Below, in pieces: positions 14,924-23,391 of a stretch of DNA of 36,548 nucleotides. The notes under the pieces were generated by a model. The model worked only from the letters and a program-made list of their open reading frames with translations, did not search any database and had not been told where the DNA came from. Position 1 is the stretch's first letter. Each line of letters starts with the position of its first letter. The translations under genes were made by a program, and so were the position numbers. The stretch is from Sporolactobacillus terrae DSM 11697 (GTDB lineage Bacteria > Bacillota > Bacilli > Bacillales > Sporolactobacillaceae), in assembly GCF_000648615.1 (NCBI RefSeq), contig NZ_JFZC01000028.1, forward strand, positions 1 through 36,548. Reading direction: 5' to 3'.

Positions 14924-14957
14924 ATCATTCATGGCGGGGGACACCGCCATGAATGAT
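14924..14957. repeat. 14-bp perfect inverted repeat
   Basis: ATCATTCATGGCGG (14924-14937) and its complement (14944-14957) flank a 6-base loop. No T run follows, so it is not a standard terminator. It stands 36 bases before the DUF6141-like start and may be an operator or mRNA hairpin. Confidence 0.55.
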
Positions 14958-14993
14958 TTGAATGCTGTGGTGAAAGCGTTCTGAAGGGAGTGG

Positions 14994-15503
14994 ATGATGT
15001 TGTCATCTGTTTATTTCCGCGAAGTTCAAAAAATGAAGCAATGGTGGTTATGGATTGTGGTTCTGGGCATTTCGGGACTCATTTGGTATGGCTTTATCAG
15101 TCAGATTTTTTTCAATAAACCGTTTGGCACGAATCCAATGCCCAATGCGATGATGATTGTTTTCTTTATTATTTTCGGGTGTGTTTTTCCGATCTTTTTT
15201 GCTCAAGTGCGTTTAACATGCGAAGTGAGAAAGGATGGGCTTTATGTCTGTTTTTTTCCGTTTCACCTTCGTCCGCGATGCTTCGGGTGGAATGCAATAA
15301 GTAGCTATCGAATCATTGACGATCAGCCAATGTCCAGGTTTGGCGGCTGGGGTATCCGATTCAATCTCCGTGGTGAGAAAGCATACACGGTAAGTGGTAC
15401 GCAGGCGATCGAACTCGTCTTGAACGCTGGACAAATCGTTGTCATCGGTTCGTCCAATGCCGCAAAACTGAAAAATTCGATGGATTTCGCACATAGAATG
15501 TAA
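14994..15503 (+). CDS. Membrane protein with PH-like C-terminal part (DUF6141-like)
   Basis: A 169-aa protein. Two hydrophobic segments (WLWIVVLGISGLIWYGF and MMIVFFIIFGCVFPIFF) are followed by a beta-rich cytoplasmic part: RLTCEVRKDGLYVCFFPF, GWGIRFNLRGEKAYTVSG, IVVIGSSNAAKL. This layout, with the phrase FREVQ near the start and FGGWGIR in the middle, is what I recall of DUF6141 proteins in Bacillales; the function is unknown. GAAGGGAG lies just upstream; ATG 14994 and 14997 are both possible. It is followed by a separate promoter for the next two genes. Confidence 0.65.
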   Translation: MMLSSVYFREVQKMKQWWLWIVVLGISGLIWYGFISQIFFNKPFGTNPMPNAMMIVFFIIFGCVFPIFFAQVRLTCEVRKDGLYVCFFPFHLRPRCFGWNAISSYRIIDDQPMSRFGGWGIRFNLRGEKAYTVSGTQAIELVLNAGQIVVIGSSNAAKLKNSMDFAHRM

Positions 15504-15538
15504 ACTATATATTGCATATTATGTAATATATAGTTTAC
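15500..15538 (+). promoter_or_regulatory. Inverted-repeat operator and promoter before the HTH gene
   Basis: GTAAACTATATATT (15500-15513) and its perfect complement (15525-15538) flank 11 bases. A -35 TTGCAT (15512-15517) and a -10 TACAAT (15536-15541) with an 18-base spacer overlap the repeat, so a dimeric regulator bound here would block its own promoter. The left arm begins in the stop region of the preceding gene. Confidence 0.6.
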
Positions 15539-15569
15539 AATATTGTTATGGAGGTGATCCTATTCTTTG

Positions 15570-15788
15570 ATGAATTCTGTAAAACATGCTCGGATGGAGA
15601 GGGGCATGACGCAAGTGCAACTTGCAGAAAAAACTGGGGTAACTCGGCAGACCATTAGTCTTATTGAAAAAGGAAAATATAACCCGACGCTTAAATTATG
15701 TTTGTCAATTTGTTACGCCGTAGGCAAATCACTGGATCAACTTTTTTGGGTAAACGAGGGGGAAAAACGTGAAGAAAATTACCGATGA
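15570..15788 (+). CDS. XRE-family HTH regulator
   Basis: A 72-aa one-domain DNA-binding protein. The helix-turn-helix is clear: MTQVQLAEKTGVTRQTISLI, then EKGKYNPTLKLCLSICYAVG, as in Bacillus YozG/YvaO-type mini-repressors. GGAGGTGA is at 15551-15558; TTG 15567 is an alternative start. The end overlaps the membrane-protein gene by 20 bases. Such pairs of a small HTH protein and a small membrane protein are common in Firmicutes, and the membrane partner is often thought to control the regulator. The inverted repeat upstream is the likely self-operator. Confidence 0.85.
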   Translation: MNSVKHARMERGMTQVQLAEKTGVTRQTISLIEKGKYNPTLKLCLSICYAVGKSLDQLFWVNEGEKREENYR

Positions 15789-16203
15789 ACGATTAATCCT
15801 TGTCAATTTAAAAAACATTCGTATTGCTTTTGTATGCCAAACGCTTGGCATTCTTGCAACCTTATTTTACACAGCGTTTCGCAGTGGAGCAGATATTGCG
15901 TTTCAATCACCCTTATTTTTTGTCTTAATCATGACAAATGTACTTCTCATCTTTCTACAAATGAGGGTAACAGCCGATGTTGAGGAAACCGAGAGAAAAC
16001 GAAAGAAAGTCCTGCCGTACTATGCTTGTGTCCTCATATCGCTGGCTGTCGGGGCGATCATTGGCACGGTTGCTTGGACTTTTGATCGCCAGCACCCGTT
16101 AAGTGCGTGGATCATCGGTATCGTATTTTTTGTCTGCTTTCTTGCTTCCTATTCGCTGATGTACTTCTTAAAGAAAAAACGCAGCGAAGATGATGATGAA
16201 TGA
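15769..16203 (+). CDS. Four-helix membrane protein paired with the HTH regulator
   Basis: A 144-aa protein with four predicted membrane helices arranged as two hairpins (FVCQTLGILATLFYTAF, LFFVLIMTNVLLIFLQM, YYACVLISLAVGAIIGTVAW, WIIGIVFFVCFLASYSLMYF) with a charged loop (ADVEETERKRKKV) between them and an acidic tail. GTG 15769 follows GAGGGGG. It is translationally coupled to the HTH gene. I do not recognise a named family. A role as membrane partner of the regulator is an inference from gene order. Confidence 0.7.
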   Translation: MKKITDERLILVNLKNIRIAFVCQTLGILATLFYTAFRSGADIAFQSPLFFVLIMTNVLLIFLQMRVTADVEETERKRKKVLPYYACVLISLAVGAIIGTVAWTFDRQHPLSAWIIGIVFFVCFLASYSLMYFLKKKRSEDDDE

Positions 16204-16229
16204 GCGTTTAAAAAAGGAGGCGGTTCTGC

Positions 16230-16442
16230 GTGGGGTTCTTTTCACGATTAAAGCAGAATTATGTTTTCAAATGTTCGGAATGCGGCAAGACAATTGAACC
16301 TGGTGAATTTATGTGTGTGATGGCCAAATCGCCGGAAAAGGCTTGGTATGGCGTCACTGAAACCGTCATTCATCGTTTTGTTAAAGATACAGGCGGGAAG
16401 ATCTATTGCAAGGCGTGTTTTGAACGCAACTATGGAGAATAG
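16230..16442 (+). CDS. Small zinc-ribbon protein
   Basis: A 70-aa protein with two Cys pairs, KCSECGK near residue 14 and YCKACFE near residue 60, which should bind one zinc ion. GTG 16230 follows AAGGAGG. It is 26 bases after the membrane-protein gene and probably the third gene of that operon. Similar short proteins with the same Cys pairs are found in Bacillales, without an assigned role. Confidence 0.6.
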   Translation: MGFFSRLKQNYVFKCSECGKTIEPGEFMCVMAKSPEKAWYGVTETVIHRFVKDTGGKIYCKACFERNYGE

Positions 16443-16493
16443 AGCGAAGAACTGTTTTTAAATCGTCACGTTTCCGGCAAGGAGTGAACCACG

Positions 16494-16562
16494 ATGAACC
16501 TCAGAAAGTCAGATTTTCATCAACAATGCGTTCTCGTGATCAACTCAGAGGCGGCACTTTAA
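16494..16562 (+). CDS. Possible 22-residue peptide
   Basis: ATG 16494 has AAGGAG 8-9 bases upstream and opens 22 codons (MNLRKSDFHQQ...). The peptide is not hydrophobic and resembles nothing I know. It may be a chance frame or the remnant of a longer gene. Confidence 0.22.
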   Translation: MNLRKSDFHQQCVLVINSEAAL

Positions 16563-16642
16563 TACAACTTTATTTTTGAATGCGCTTACTTTTCTATATT
16601 TTTAATGAATCCGCTTTTCAAATCATAGTGTAAATGAGTTCG

Positions 16643-16665
16643 ACCATTTTTTCTAAAAAAATGGT
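16643..16665. repeat. AT-rich inverted repeat before the P-type ATPase gene
   Basis: ACCATTTTTT and its complement flank a 3-base loop, about 40 bases before the start. With no T run after it, a regulator site or an mRNA hairpin is as likely as a terminator. No convincing promoter boxes were seen in 16563-16704. Confidence 0.45.
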
Positions 16666-16704
16666 TGTATTCCGTTGTTGAATCTCAAAAAAGGGTAAAG
16701 ATAA

Positions 16705-19401
16705 GTGAACGGATTATTTGTTGTGAAGGAAGGATGGTGCGACGCATTGAACTGGTTTTCACAAAATGCAGAACAAGTGCTGCAGGAGCTCAATGTCGAT
16801 CCGAAGCAAGGGCTCTCGGATGCAGAGATTCAATCAAGACTTGAGAAATACGGCGAGAATAAATTAAAGGGCAAGAAAAAGAAAAGCCTGGCTGCACTTT
16901 TTTTTGCTCAGCTTAAGGATATGTTGATTTATGTATTGCTCGGGGCGGCAGTGATCACGCTGCTGATCGGCGAGTATGCCGACGCGATCATTATTTTGCT
17001 TGTTGTTCTTTTGAATGCGGTCATCGGTGTCTTTCAGGAGTTTAAAGCGGAGAAAGCGATCGAAGCACTGCAAAAAATGACGACGCCTCGCGCCTTGGTG
17101 CGCCGCAATGGCGCTGTTGTTGAAATTGATTCCAAGGAGATTGTTCCCGGTGATATTGTTGTGCTTGATGCAGGGCGGTATATTCCTGCCGATCTCCGTT
17201 TAACGGAGAGTGCCAATTTGCAAATTGAGGAATCGGCGCTGACCGGCGAATCCGTTCCCTCAGAAAAGCATGCGGCGCGTCTTTTTGAGGATCCGAAAAC
17301 CCCGCTTGGCGATCTCGCCAACATGGCGTTTATGTCGACACTTGTGACCTACGGACGTGCGGAAGGCGTGGTCGTAGGGACGGGGATGAATACTGAAATT
17401 GGCAAAATTGCCAAAGGACTTGACGAAACGCAGACAGATCTGACACCGCTGCAGAAACGGCTGGCCGGGCTGGGAAAAACACTTGGCTATCTTGCGATTG
17501 GCATCTGTGTGCTGATTTTCATCATTGCACTCATCCAACGGCGGGATTTATTTGAAATGTTTCTTACCGCGATCAGTCTGGCCGTCGCTGCGATTCCGGA
17601 GGGCCTTCCAGCGATTGTCGCCATTGTGTTGGCACTAGGTGTGACGCGCATGTCGAAAATCAACGCGATTGTTAAACGACTTCCGGCGGTTGAAACCCTC
17701 GGGTCGGTAAACATTATTTGTTCGGATAAAACAGGAACACTGACGCAAAACAAAATGACGGTCTTGCATGTGTATACCCACCGCAAATTTCTTGATGTTC
17801 CCTCTGAAGGAACGGCGACTGCATCGGAAAGTACGCAGAAAAAATTAATTCAGACTATGGTGCTTTGTAATGATGCAACGCTTGATGATGGCGAAGGCAC
17901 CGGCGACCCAACCGAGATTGCATTAGTCGTTTTGGGAAATAAATACCATTTCCCAAAACGTGAGCTGGAAGCGGCACATGAACGTGTGGCGGAACGGCCG
18001 TTTGACTCGGATCGCAAGCTGATGTCAACGGTTAACAAAGAGGGCGACCACTACCGCGTTCATACGAAGGGGGCTTTCGACAGTATTTTAAAGATCGCCA
18101 CGCATGCGCTGGTTAATGGTGAAAAAGTGCCGCTTACCGACGACCTTAAAGCGGATTTTCTCAGAGCCGCTGAAGAGATGTCCGATCAAGCCTTACGTGT
18201 GCTTGGTGCGGCCTATAAGGATAGCGATGAAGTGGTTGAACCGGATCAGATGGAAAACGACCTGACGATTCTTGGATTGGTGGGAATGATCGATCCGCCG
18301 CGCCTCGAAGTAAAGGACGCGATCCGTCAAGCGAAAGAAGCAGGCATTACGCCGGTGATGATTACCGGTGATCACCAGCATACCGCTGCGGCCATTGCGA
18401 TGCAGCTTGGTATGGCCGAATCACTCGATCAATCCATTTCCGGTAGCCAGCTGGATGCGATGAGTGATGATGAATTGAAGCAAAAAATTAATCATTACCG
18501 CGTCTTCTCCCGTGTATCTCCGGAGCATAAGGTGAAGATCGTCAACGCGTTCCGGTCTCACGGCAACATCGTATCGATGACCGGTGACGGGGTCAATGAT
18601 GCCCCGTCACTCAAAAATGCGGACATTGGTGTGGCGATGGGGATTACCGGTACCGATGTTTCCAAAGGCGCAAGCGACATGATTCTAACCGATGATAATT
18701 TCACGACCATTGTTGCGGCAATCCGCGAAGGGCGCAACATCTACAATAACATTAAAAAATCCGTTGTTTTTCTGCTTTCCTGTAACTTAGGCGAGATTGT
18801 GGCGATATTAGCATCTGTACTCTTTTTCTGGCCGATGCCGCTTTTGCCGACCCAAATTTTATGGATTAACTTGATCACGGATACATTTCCGGCCATCGCA
18901 CTTGGCGTCGATCCGGGCGACAACGATGTGATGAAGAAGAAACCGCGTAATCCAAAAGAAAGTTTCTTTGCCGGTGGAGCCGCTTTTCGTGCTATTATTG
19001 GCGGACTGCTGATCGGCATTTTGACCTTGGTTGCTTTCTACTTTGGTTTGAATGAGCATGGGTACCAGCTTTGGTCCGGCGCAATTCCGGAAGATGTCCT
19101 CACCTATGCAGAGACGATGGCATTCGTTGTCCTTGCTGTATCGCAGCTGTTCTATTCGTTGTCGATGCGCAGTGCAACGCATTCGATTCTTCACGTCGGG
19201 CTGTTTTCAAATAAATACTTGATCGGCGCGATCATCCTCGGAATTGTTTTGCAATTTGCCGTAATCTCCATCCCGATCCTCGCCGGCGCCTTCCATGTGC
19301 AAATGCTGACGCTGCGCGATTGGATTATTGTGATTGCCTTTGCGTTAGTACCGCTTGTCGTTAATGAAATAATTAAGGTATTTACACGCTACGTCAAGTA
19401 A
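16705..19401 (+). CDS. Cation-transporting P-type ATPase, Ca2+ type (P2A)
   Basis: An 898-aa ATP-driven cation exporter of the SERCA/PMR1 class. Features in order: N-terminal cation ATPase domain (VLQELNVDPKQGLSD), actuator motif ALTGES, M4 motif PEGLP, phosphorylation site CSDKTGTLT (Asp), nucleotide domain, hinge TGDGVNDAPSL, and M6 WINLITDTFPAIALG. The Glu of PEGLP and the Asn and Asp of NLITD are Ca2+ site II ligands, so Ca2+ (or Mn2+) is the expected ion. GTG 16705 is preceded by AAGGG. TTG 16747 (MNWFSQNAEQ), after AAGGAAGG, matches the usual family N-terminus better and may be the true start. It ends at a strong terminator and appears monocistronic. Confidence 0.9.
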   Translation: MNGLFVVKEGWCDALNWFSQNAEQVLQELNVDPKQGLSDAEIQSRLEKYGENKLKGKKKKSLAALFFAQLKDMLIYVLLGAAVITLLIGEYADAIIILLVVLLNAVIGVFQEFKAEKAIEALQKMTTPRALVRRNGAVVEIDSKEIVPGDIVVLDAGRYIPADLRLTESANLQIEESALTGESVPSEKHAARLFEDPKTPLGDLANMAFMSTLVTYGRAEGVVVGTGMNTEIGKIAKGLDETQTDLTPLQKRLAGLGKTLGYLAIGICVLIFIIALIQRRDLFEMFLTAISLAVAAIPEGLPAIVAIVLALGVTRMSKINAIVKRLPAVETLGSVNIICSDKTGTLTQNKMTVLHVYTHRKFLDVPSEGTATASESTQKKLIQTMVLCNDATLDDGEGTGDPTEIALVVLGNKYHFPKRELEAAHERVAERPFDSDRKLMSTVNKEGDHYRVHTKGAFDSILKIATHALVNGEKVPLTDDLKADFLRAAEEMSDQALRVLGAAYKDSDEVVEPDQMENDLTILGLVGMIDPPRLEVKDAIRQAKEAGITPVMITGDHQHTAAAIAMQLGMAESLDQSISGSQLDAMSDDELKQKINHYRVFSRVSPEHKVKIVNAFRSHGNIVSMTGDGVNDAPSLKNADIGVAMGITGTDVSKGASDMILTDDNFTTIVAAIREGRNIYNNIKKSVVFLLSCNLGEIVAILASVLFFWPMPLLPTQILWINLITDTFPAIALGVDPGDNDVMKKKPRNPKESFFAGGAAFRAIIGGLLIGILTLVAFYFGLNEHGYQLWSGAIPEDVLTYAETMAFVVLAVSQLFYSLSMRSATHSILHVGLFSNKYLIGAIILGIVLQFAVISIPILAGAFHVQMLTLRDWIIVIAFALVPLVVNEIIKVFTRYVK

Positions 19402-19414
19402 ATAAAATCATTTG

Positions 19415-19448
19415 AAAAGCCATGAGCGTCAAGCGTTCATGGCTTTTT
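19415..19448 (+). terminator. Terminator after the P-type ATPase gene
   Basis: AAAAGCCATGA (19415-19425) pairs with TCATGGCTTTTTT (19437-19449). Confidence 0.85.
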
Positions 19449-19449
19449 T

Positions 19450-19997
19450 GCGAGCGAAAATCCTTCACTATGCGGGGGAGTATCTAAATACCATCCTTTG
19501 GTGGTTTTGATTTTGTAATGTGTTTATTGAAAATCGGTAAATTGTATTGTGAATACAGATTATTAATAATTATAATTAATTTGTTGAAAATTCAAGTACT
19601 CCACAAACAAATTTATTTATTTGTTTGACCCATTTCTTATTATGGTTGTTTCCTCTACAGAAGCCTGCACACCGTTGTATTCCATCATTGAAATCTGAAA
19701 CAGCCCTACACCCATTAATAAAAATAGCAAATTATCTTTTAATTGGTAGATTCTTCGTTTTCTACACTTTTTAACTTTTATTTACTTAGTCATATTGATT
19801 CAAACGCGCAACATTAAGGAGGTGATTAAAGAGGCTCACTCATTTTAAGATTTTCATTCAAGAACAAGAGGAATTGGAGGTGCATACAGTAGTTCAATCC
19901 AATCAAAATGAAGAAAGAGACAGGACCAAGAAGACTTCGCAAATCAATTAAGGAACTTGTAATAAGTTCAAATCTCATTATATGAGGAGCTAATAAA
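19450..19997 (+). other. AT-rich gene-free stretch
   Basis: No convincing gene. It is clearly richer in A+T than the flanks upstream. It contains a 9-bp inverted repeat CAAACAAAT/ATTTGTTTG (19604-19627), and a perfect ribosome-binding sequence AAGGAGGTGA at 19816-19825 followed by an open frame to 19951 that lacks ATG, GTG or TTG at a usable distance. The site GAGGAGC for the next gene is at 19984-19990. Confidence 0.5.
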
Positions 19998-20771
19998 ATG
20001 ACATTAAAAAAGTTAGTGCCTTTTATTGCGGTTTTTGTTGTAGCATTGATATTTGGCGGAACTCATGCATTTGCGGAGGATAACAAGAGTAACCCGATAA
20101 ATCTTTTAACAGATAAACAAAAAGTTGAATTTAAAGAAGATATCAAAAAAATTGAAAATAGTGCTGATAACAAAAAAACTTTAAACGATGAACAGAAAAA
20201 AGAATTGGCACAGGATCTAATTAATATTGAAAAAGTAAAAAATAAAGGTGTTGACAAAGAACAAGTTTCTAAGACGTTACCGGTGATCAAAAAAGCAGAT
20301 CCCGAAAAGTACAATAATATCAGCGCGGAATTGAGTGCGAAATCTGCAAGTGTTAAGGGACGTATGGGAACTAATGGTGATGTACTTGTTACTTATGACA
20401 ATAAATTTATTGTTTGGCGTCATGGGCACGCGGCTATTGTATTGCATGATAATAACAAAATTGTTGAAGCTTGGCCTGATGAAGGAGTTAGAGTAGCAAA
20501 AAATAATTGGGGTGATCGTTTCAGTTCGCATAAAAAGTTTTATATCTTACACGCGGGGGCACAAAGGTATACTGCAGCTCAATCCTATGCCTATAGTAAA
20601 AGAAGGAAACCATACTCACTGCTTGTATCAAAAGGAGATAAAAGTGCCTATTACTGCTCGCAACTTGTGTGGCAATCATGGAGACCCCAAAGGTTTAATC
20701 TAGATAGTAATGGTGGTTTTTTTGTCACTCCCGCTGATCTGGAAAATGATTCACAAACGGTTCAATATTAA
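19998..20771 (+). CDS. Secreted permuted NlpC/P60 (papain-like) domain protein
   Basis: A 257-aa exported protein. The signal peptide (KKLVPFIAVFVVALIFGG) ends near HAFA-ED. Residues about 28-110 are a Lys/Glu-rich helical region. The C-terminal half looks like a YiiX-type permuted NlpC/P60 domain: GDVLVTYD and WRHGHAAIVLHD (His) come before YYCSQLVWQSW (Cys), the reverse of the classical order. These enzymes cleave or bind amide or ester groups in the cell envelope; the exact substrate is unknown. AT-rich base use differs from the ATPase gene upstream and suggests acquisition by transfer. Confidence 0.72.
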   Translation: MTLKKLVPFIAVFVVALIFGGTHAFAEDNKSNPINLLTDKQKVEFKEDIKKIENSADNKKTLNDEQKKELAQDLINIEKVKNKGVDKEQVSKTLPVIKKADPEKYNNISAELSAKSASVKGRMGTNGDVLVTYDNKFIVWRHGHAAIVLHDNNKIVEAWPDEGVRVAKNNWGDRFSSHKKFYILHAGAQRYTAAQSYAYSKRRKPYSLLVSKGDKSAYYCSQLVWQSWRPQRFNLDSNGGFFVTPADLENDSQTVQY

Positions 20772-20820
20772 CATTTCTTAATAAAGAGCAAATTTCGTTA
20801 TAAAAACAGTATACCTATGA

Positions 20821-20892
20821 CTCAGAGAAGCGGTGCGCTGAATGATCTTCAGTATACCGTTAATACCTAAAAATAAGGGTAATTTCTCTGAG
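20821..20892 (+). other. Structured leader RNA candidate
   Basis: CTCAGAGAA (20821-20829) pairs with TTCTCTGAG (20884-20892). Inside, CTGAATGATCTTCAG is a hairpin extended by CGGT/ACCG, and TACC/GGGTA can form a third arm. It ends 25 bases before AGGAGGA of the next gene. No known class matched. Confidence 0.45.
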
Positions 20893-20931
20893 CCTTTTGT
20901 TCAACGAAGTATTCTCAGGAGGATTAATAAT

Positions 20932-22281
20932 ATGGAGAATTCACCCATATGGTTAGACGTCATTTTTTGCTCGTTTTTACTGGCAACGCTGCTTGGTCTA
21001 CTTTTCTGCCTATTTCGCAGACGAAGAATTATTTTTTCTCTTTTTGCACTCTTCGCGCTCATAACTGCTCCGCTAACGTTTATGCTCGTTGCATTAGGAC
21101 GTGCAGAAAATTTTAATGAATTTGAATGGCTGATCCATGAGGCCGTTCATGGTTCGCCCATTGCCATTTATTCCGTTGCCGGTTTCCTCTATTTATTTTT
21201 ATGGTGGGGGTTGATCTTAAAAAACACGATCAAATGGACCCGTACAAGAATAATCATTTTATGCATTGCGGCGGCACTCCTTATTTCCGCTTACCCGGTC
21301 ATTCACTGGATTGACGAACTGACCCGTTCTCCAATCAGCATTCAAAACTATTCATTTATTTATTCGCATCCATTTGATGGCACCAGTTATTTCATCACAA
21401 CGCAAAGTGGGAAACATTTCGTGACAAATCCGCTTGATGTCGGCGATATTGAATCGATACAGAGCAATCGTATTAAGTCAGGCAGTTATTACCTGATCAG
21501 CACTCATGCGAAGGCTTATTATTTACTGGAACAACACAGTACCAAATTAATCGAGGAAAAAACGCCGCAACCGTTAACCTTTTTAGTAAATGGTCCAAAG
21601 CTGACCATAATGTCCTACAACGAATCCGTAAATCACAATGTACTGCATGTGGACGATGGGAGATATCAAAAAAAGTATAACTTGCCCTTTACCGGATATT
21701 TAGAAACGGCTTTATATACGGATCAATCAATATATGTACTGAATGATTCCATTGACAAAGATCAATCCGTTGTAGCGGTTATTAATCGAGAGAATGGAAA
21801 GGTGATCAAACAAATTAAGCTCAATGAGAACGCAATGAGTTTGATCCGTTTTAACGATAAACTTGTCATTGATACACGCCATCAATTGTCCACTATTGAT
21901 TTGAAAGACAATTATCACGTGAAGCGAGTGAATTATCCTACCGAACCTGACGCACCATCAAATAGTCTGTATGTTTTCAACAACAATTTGTATGCAACAT
22001 TTGTCGATCAAAACGAACGTGTGCATGTGTGGAAAGTGAATGAGAATTTTAAAACATTGAGTGATAAAAAAATCGATTTGCCTTCAATAGGATTACTGTC
22101 TTCAATAAAGTTTTCCAACCGGAAATTATATTTGCTCACTCAATACAATGGTGATGAAAAGGGAACTGAAGCTCAATTCGGAGGCAAATTTACCGCCTAT
22201 AACATTGACACGTTAAAGCAGGAGTTTAGCTTCCGTATACCCAAAAGGAAAGTTAAGGTTCAGGACTTCGTTGTCAGATAA
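20932..22281 (+). CDS. Membrane-anchored protein with propeller-like outer domain
   Basis: A 449-aa protein. The first 150 residues hold three to four membrane helices (DVIFCSFLLATLLGLLFCLF, FALFALITAPLTFMLVAL, SVAGFLYLFLWWGLIL, IIILCIAAALLISAYPVIHW). The remaining 300 residues repeat short beta patterns (DQSIYVLNDS, NDKLVIDTRH, NNLYATFVDQ, NRKLYLLTQY), like blades of a beta-propeller facing outside. ATG 20932 follows AGGAGGA; the 30 codons before it overlap the leader RNA. No family was recognised. It lies 160 bases after the secreted NlpC/P60-like gene on the same strand. Confidence 0.65.
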   Translation: MENSPIWLDVIFCSFLLATLLGLLFCLFRRRRIIFSLFALFALITAPLTFMLVALGRAENFNEFEWLIHEAVHGSPIAIYSVAGFLYLFLWWGLILKNTIKWTRTRIIILCIAAALLISAYPVIHWIDELTRSPISIQNYSFIYSHPFDGTSYFITTQSGKHFVTNPLDVGDIESIQSNRIKSGSYYLISTHAKAYYLLEQHSTKLIEEKTPQPLTFLVNGPKLTIMSYNESVNHNVLHVDDGRYQKKYNLPFTGYLETALYTDQSIYVLNDSIDKDQSVVAVINRENGKVIKQIKLNENAMSLIRFNDKLVIDTRHQLSTIDLKDNYHVKRVNYPTEPDAPSNSLYVFNNNLYATFVDQNERVHVWKVNENFKTLSDKKIDLPSIGLLSSIKFSNRKLYLLTQYNGDEKGTEAQFGGKFTAYNIDTLKQEFSFRIPKRKVKVQDFVVR

Positions 22282-22393
22282 GATAGCTAGGCTCTAAACA
22301 AAATGTACCCGATTCGAGATGTTTCTGATTTACCATCACGGTGTGCACGGACTTGTGACCGATCTTCACCCACTAAATTTAGTCAACTTGTTC

Positions 22394-23344
22394 TTATGCG
22401 CGCGCCCATTCGGCAATTTCACGAATATCATCGGGTGAGGTGCGGCAGCAGCCGCCGATCAGTGATGCTCCGGCCTTTGCCCACATTTGAGAGGCTTCGT
22501 AAAAACTTGGACGATGCTTTGATGAAATCCAGATTTTCTTAATCGGATGATATTTCTCACCGGAGTTTGGATAAGCGACAATTGGCTTGTTTGTTGCTGC
22601 TCGGATAGCAGTTATCGCATGCTCAATTTTCATCATCGAAAAGCAGTTCACGCCAATGGCTGCGATTTGATCGTTGTCCTTGAAAAATGCGGCGGCTTCG
22701 GCAAGCGGCGTTCCGTCGCATAGATGCTCGGGGTCTTTCAAACTGAACGACAGCCAGGCTTCATCTTGAGGAAAGGCATCACGCAGCAGTTTGGCAAGTG
22801 CCTGAGTCTCTGCAAAGTTCGGCATGGTCTCAAAAGCGAAAAGATCTGTACCCGCTTTTTTTAATAGCTGCATACGCGATTGATGAAACATACGGTAGCC
22901 GCCTTCGTTCAAGGTATAGTCTCCGCTATATTCAGAACCATCGGCGAGGTATGCGCCGTAAGGACCAACGCTTCCAGCGATCAGCGGATAAGGGCGTGAT
23001 GCCTGCTGCTGCGGGGAGAGGCTCGCCCAAAATTCGGCGCGTGCATGAGCGGCAAGCTGAACCGTTTTGCAAATAATCTGCTCTGCTTCTTGTTCCGAAT
23101 AGCCGCTTTGCTGGAAGCCAAGCAACGTTGCTTGATACGTATTGGTGGTTGCAATATCGGCCCCGGACTTGAAATAGTCCAGATGCACCTGTTTGACAAT
23201 CTCGGGATGTTCTTGAATAATAGCGGCCGACCACAGCTCGCTGTCCAGCGCGATCCCATGCTTTTCAATCTCCGTTGCCATTGCACCATCGAGAATGATC
23301 GGATTGTATTGTTTCAGCAGTTTGCTTAATTTCGTCTGTGTCAT
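22394..23344 (-). CDS. mmuM: Homocysteine S-methyltransferase
   Basis: Transfers a methyl group, usually from S-methylmethionine, to homocysteine to give methionine. The 316-aa protein has the zinc ligands expected: Cys in GVNCFS and the pair in GGCCRTSP at the C-terminus. ILDGAMATEIEKHG is the standard N-terminal strand. ATG 23344 follows AGAAGG; the 13 codons upstream are not part of it. In many bacteria a S-methylmethionine permease (MmuP/YbgF) is adjacent, but none is present here. A TATAAT box at 23370-23380 on the minus strand may be its promoter. It follows gabR with 47 bases between. Confidence 0.88.
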   Translation of the reverse strand: MTQTKLSKLLKQYNPIILDGAMATEIEKHGIALDSELWSAAIIQEHPEIVKQVHLDYFKSGADIATTNTYQATLLGFQQSGYSEQEAEQIICKTVQLAAHARAEFWASLSPQQQASRPYPLIAGSVGPYGAYLADGSEYSGDYTLNEGGYRMFHQSRMQLLKKAGTDLFAFETMPNFAETQALAKLLRDAFPQDEAWLSFSLKDPEHLCDGTPLAEAAAFFKDNDQIAAIGVNCFSMMKIEHAITAIRAATNKPIVAYPNSGEKYHPIKKIWISSKHRPSFYEASQMWAKAGASLIGGCCRTSPDDIREIAEWARA

Positions 23345-23391
23345 GGATAGCCTTCTTTCTATGGGACTTCTTTTATTATACAAGATAAACT

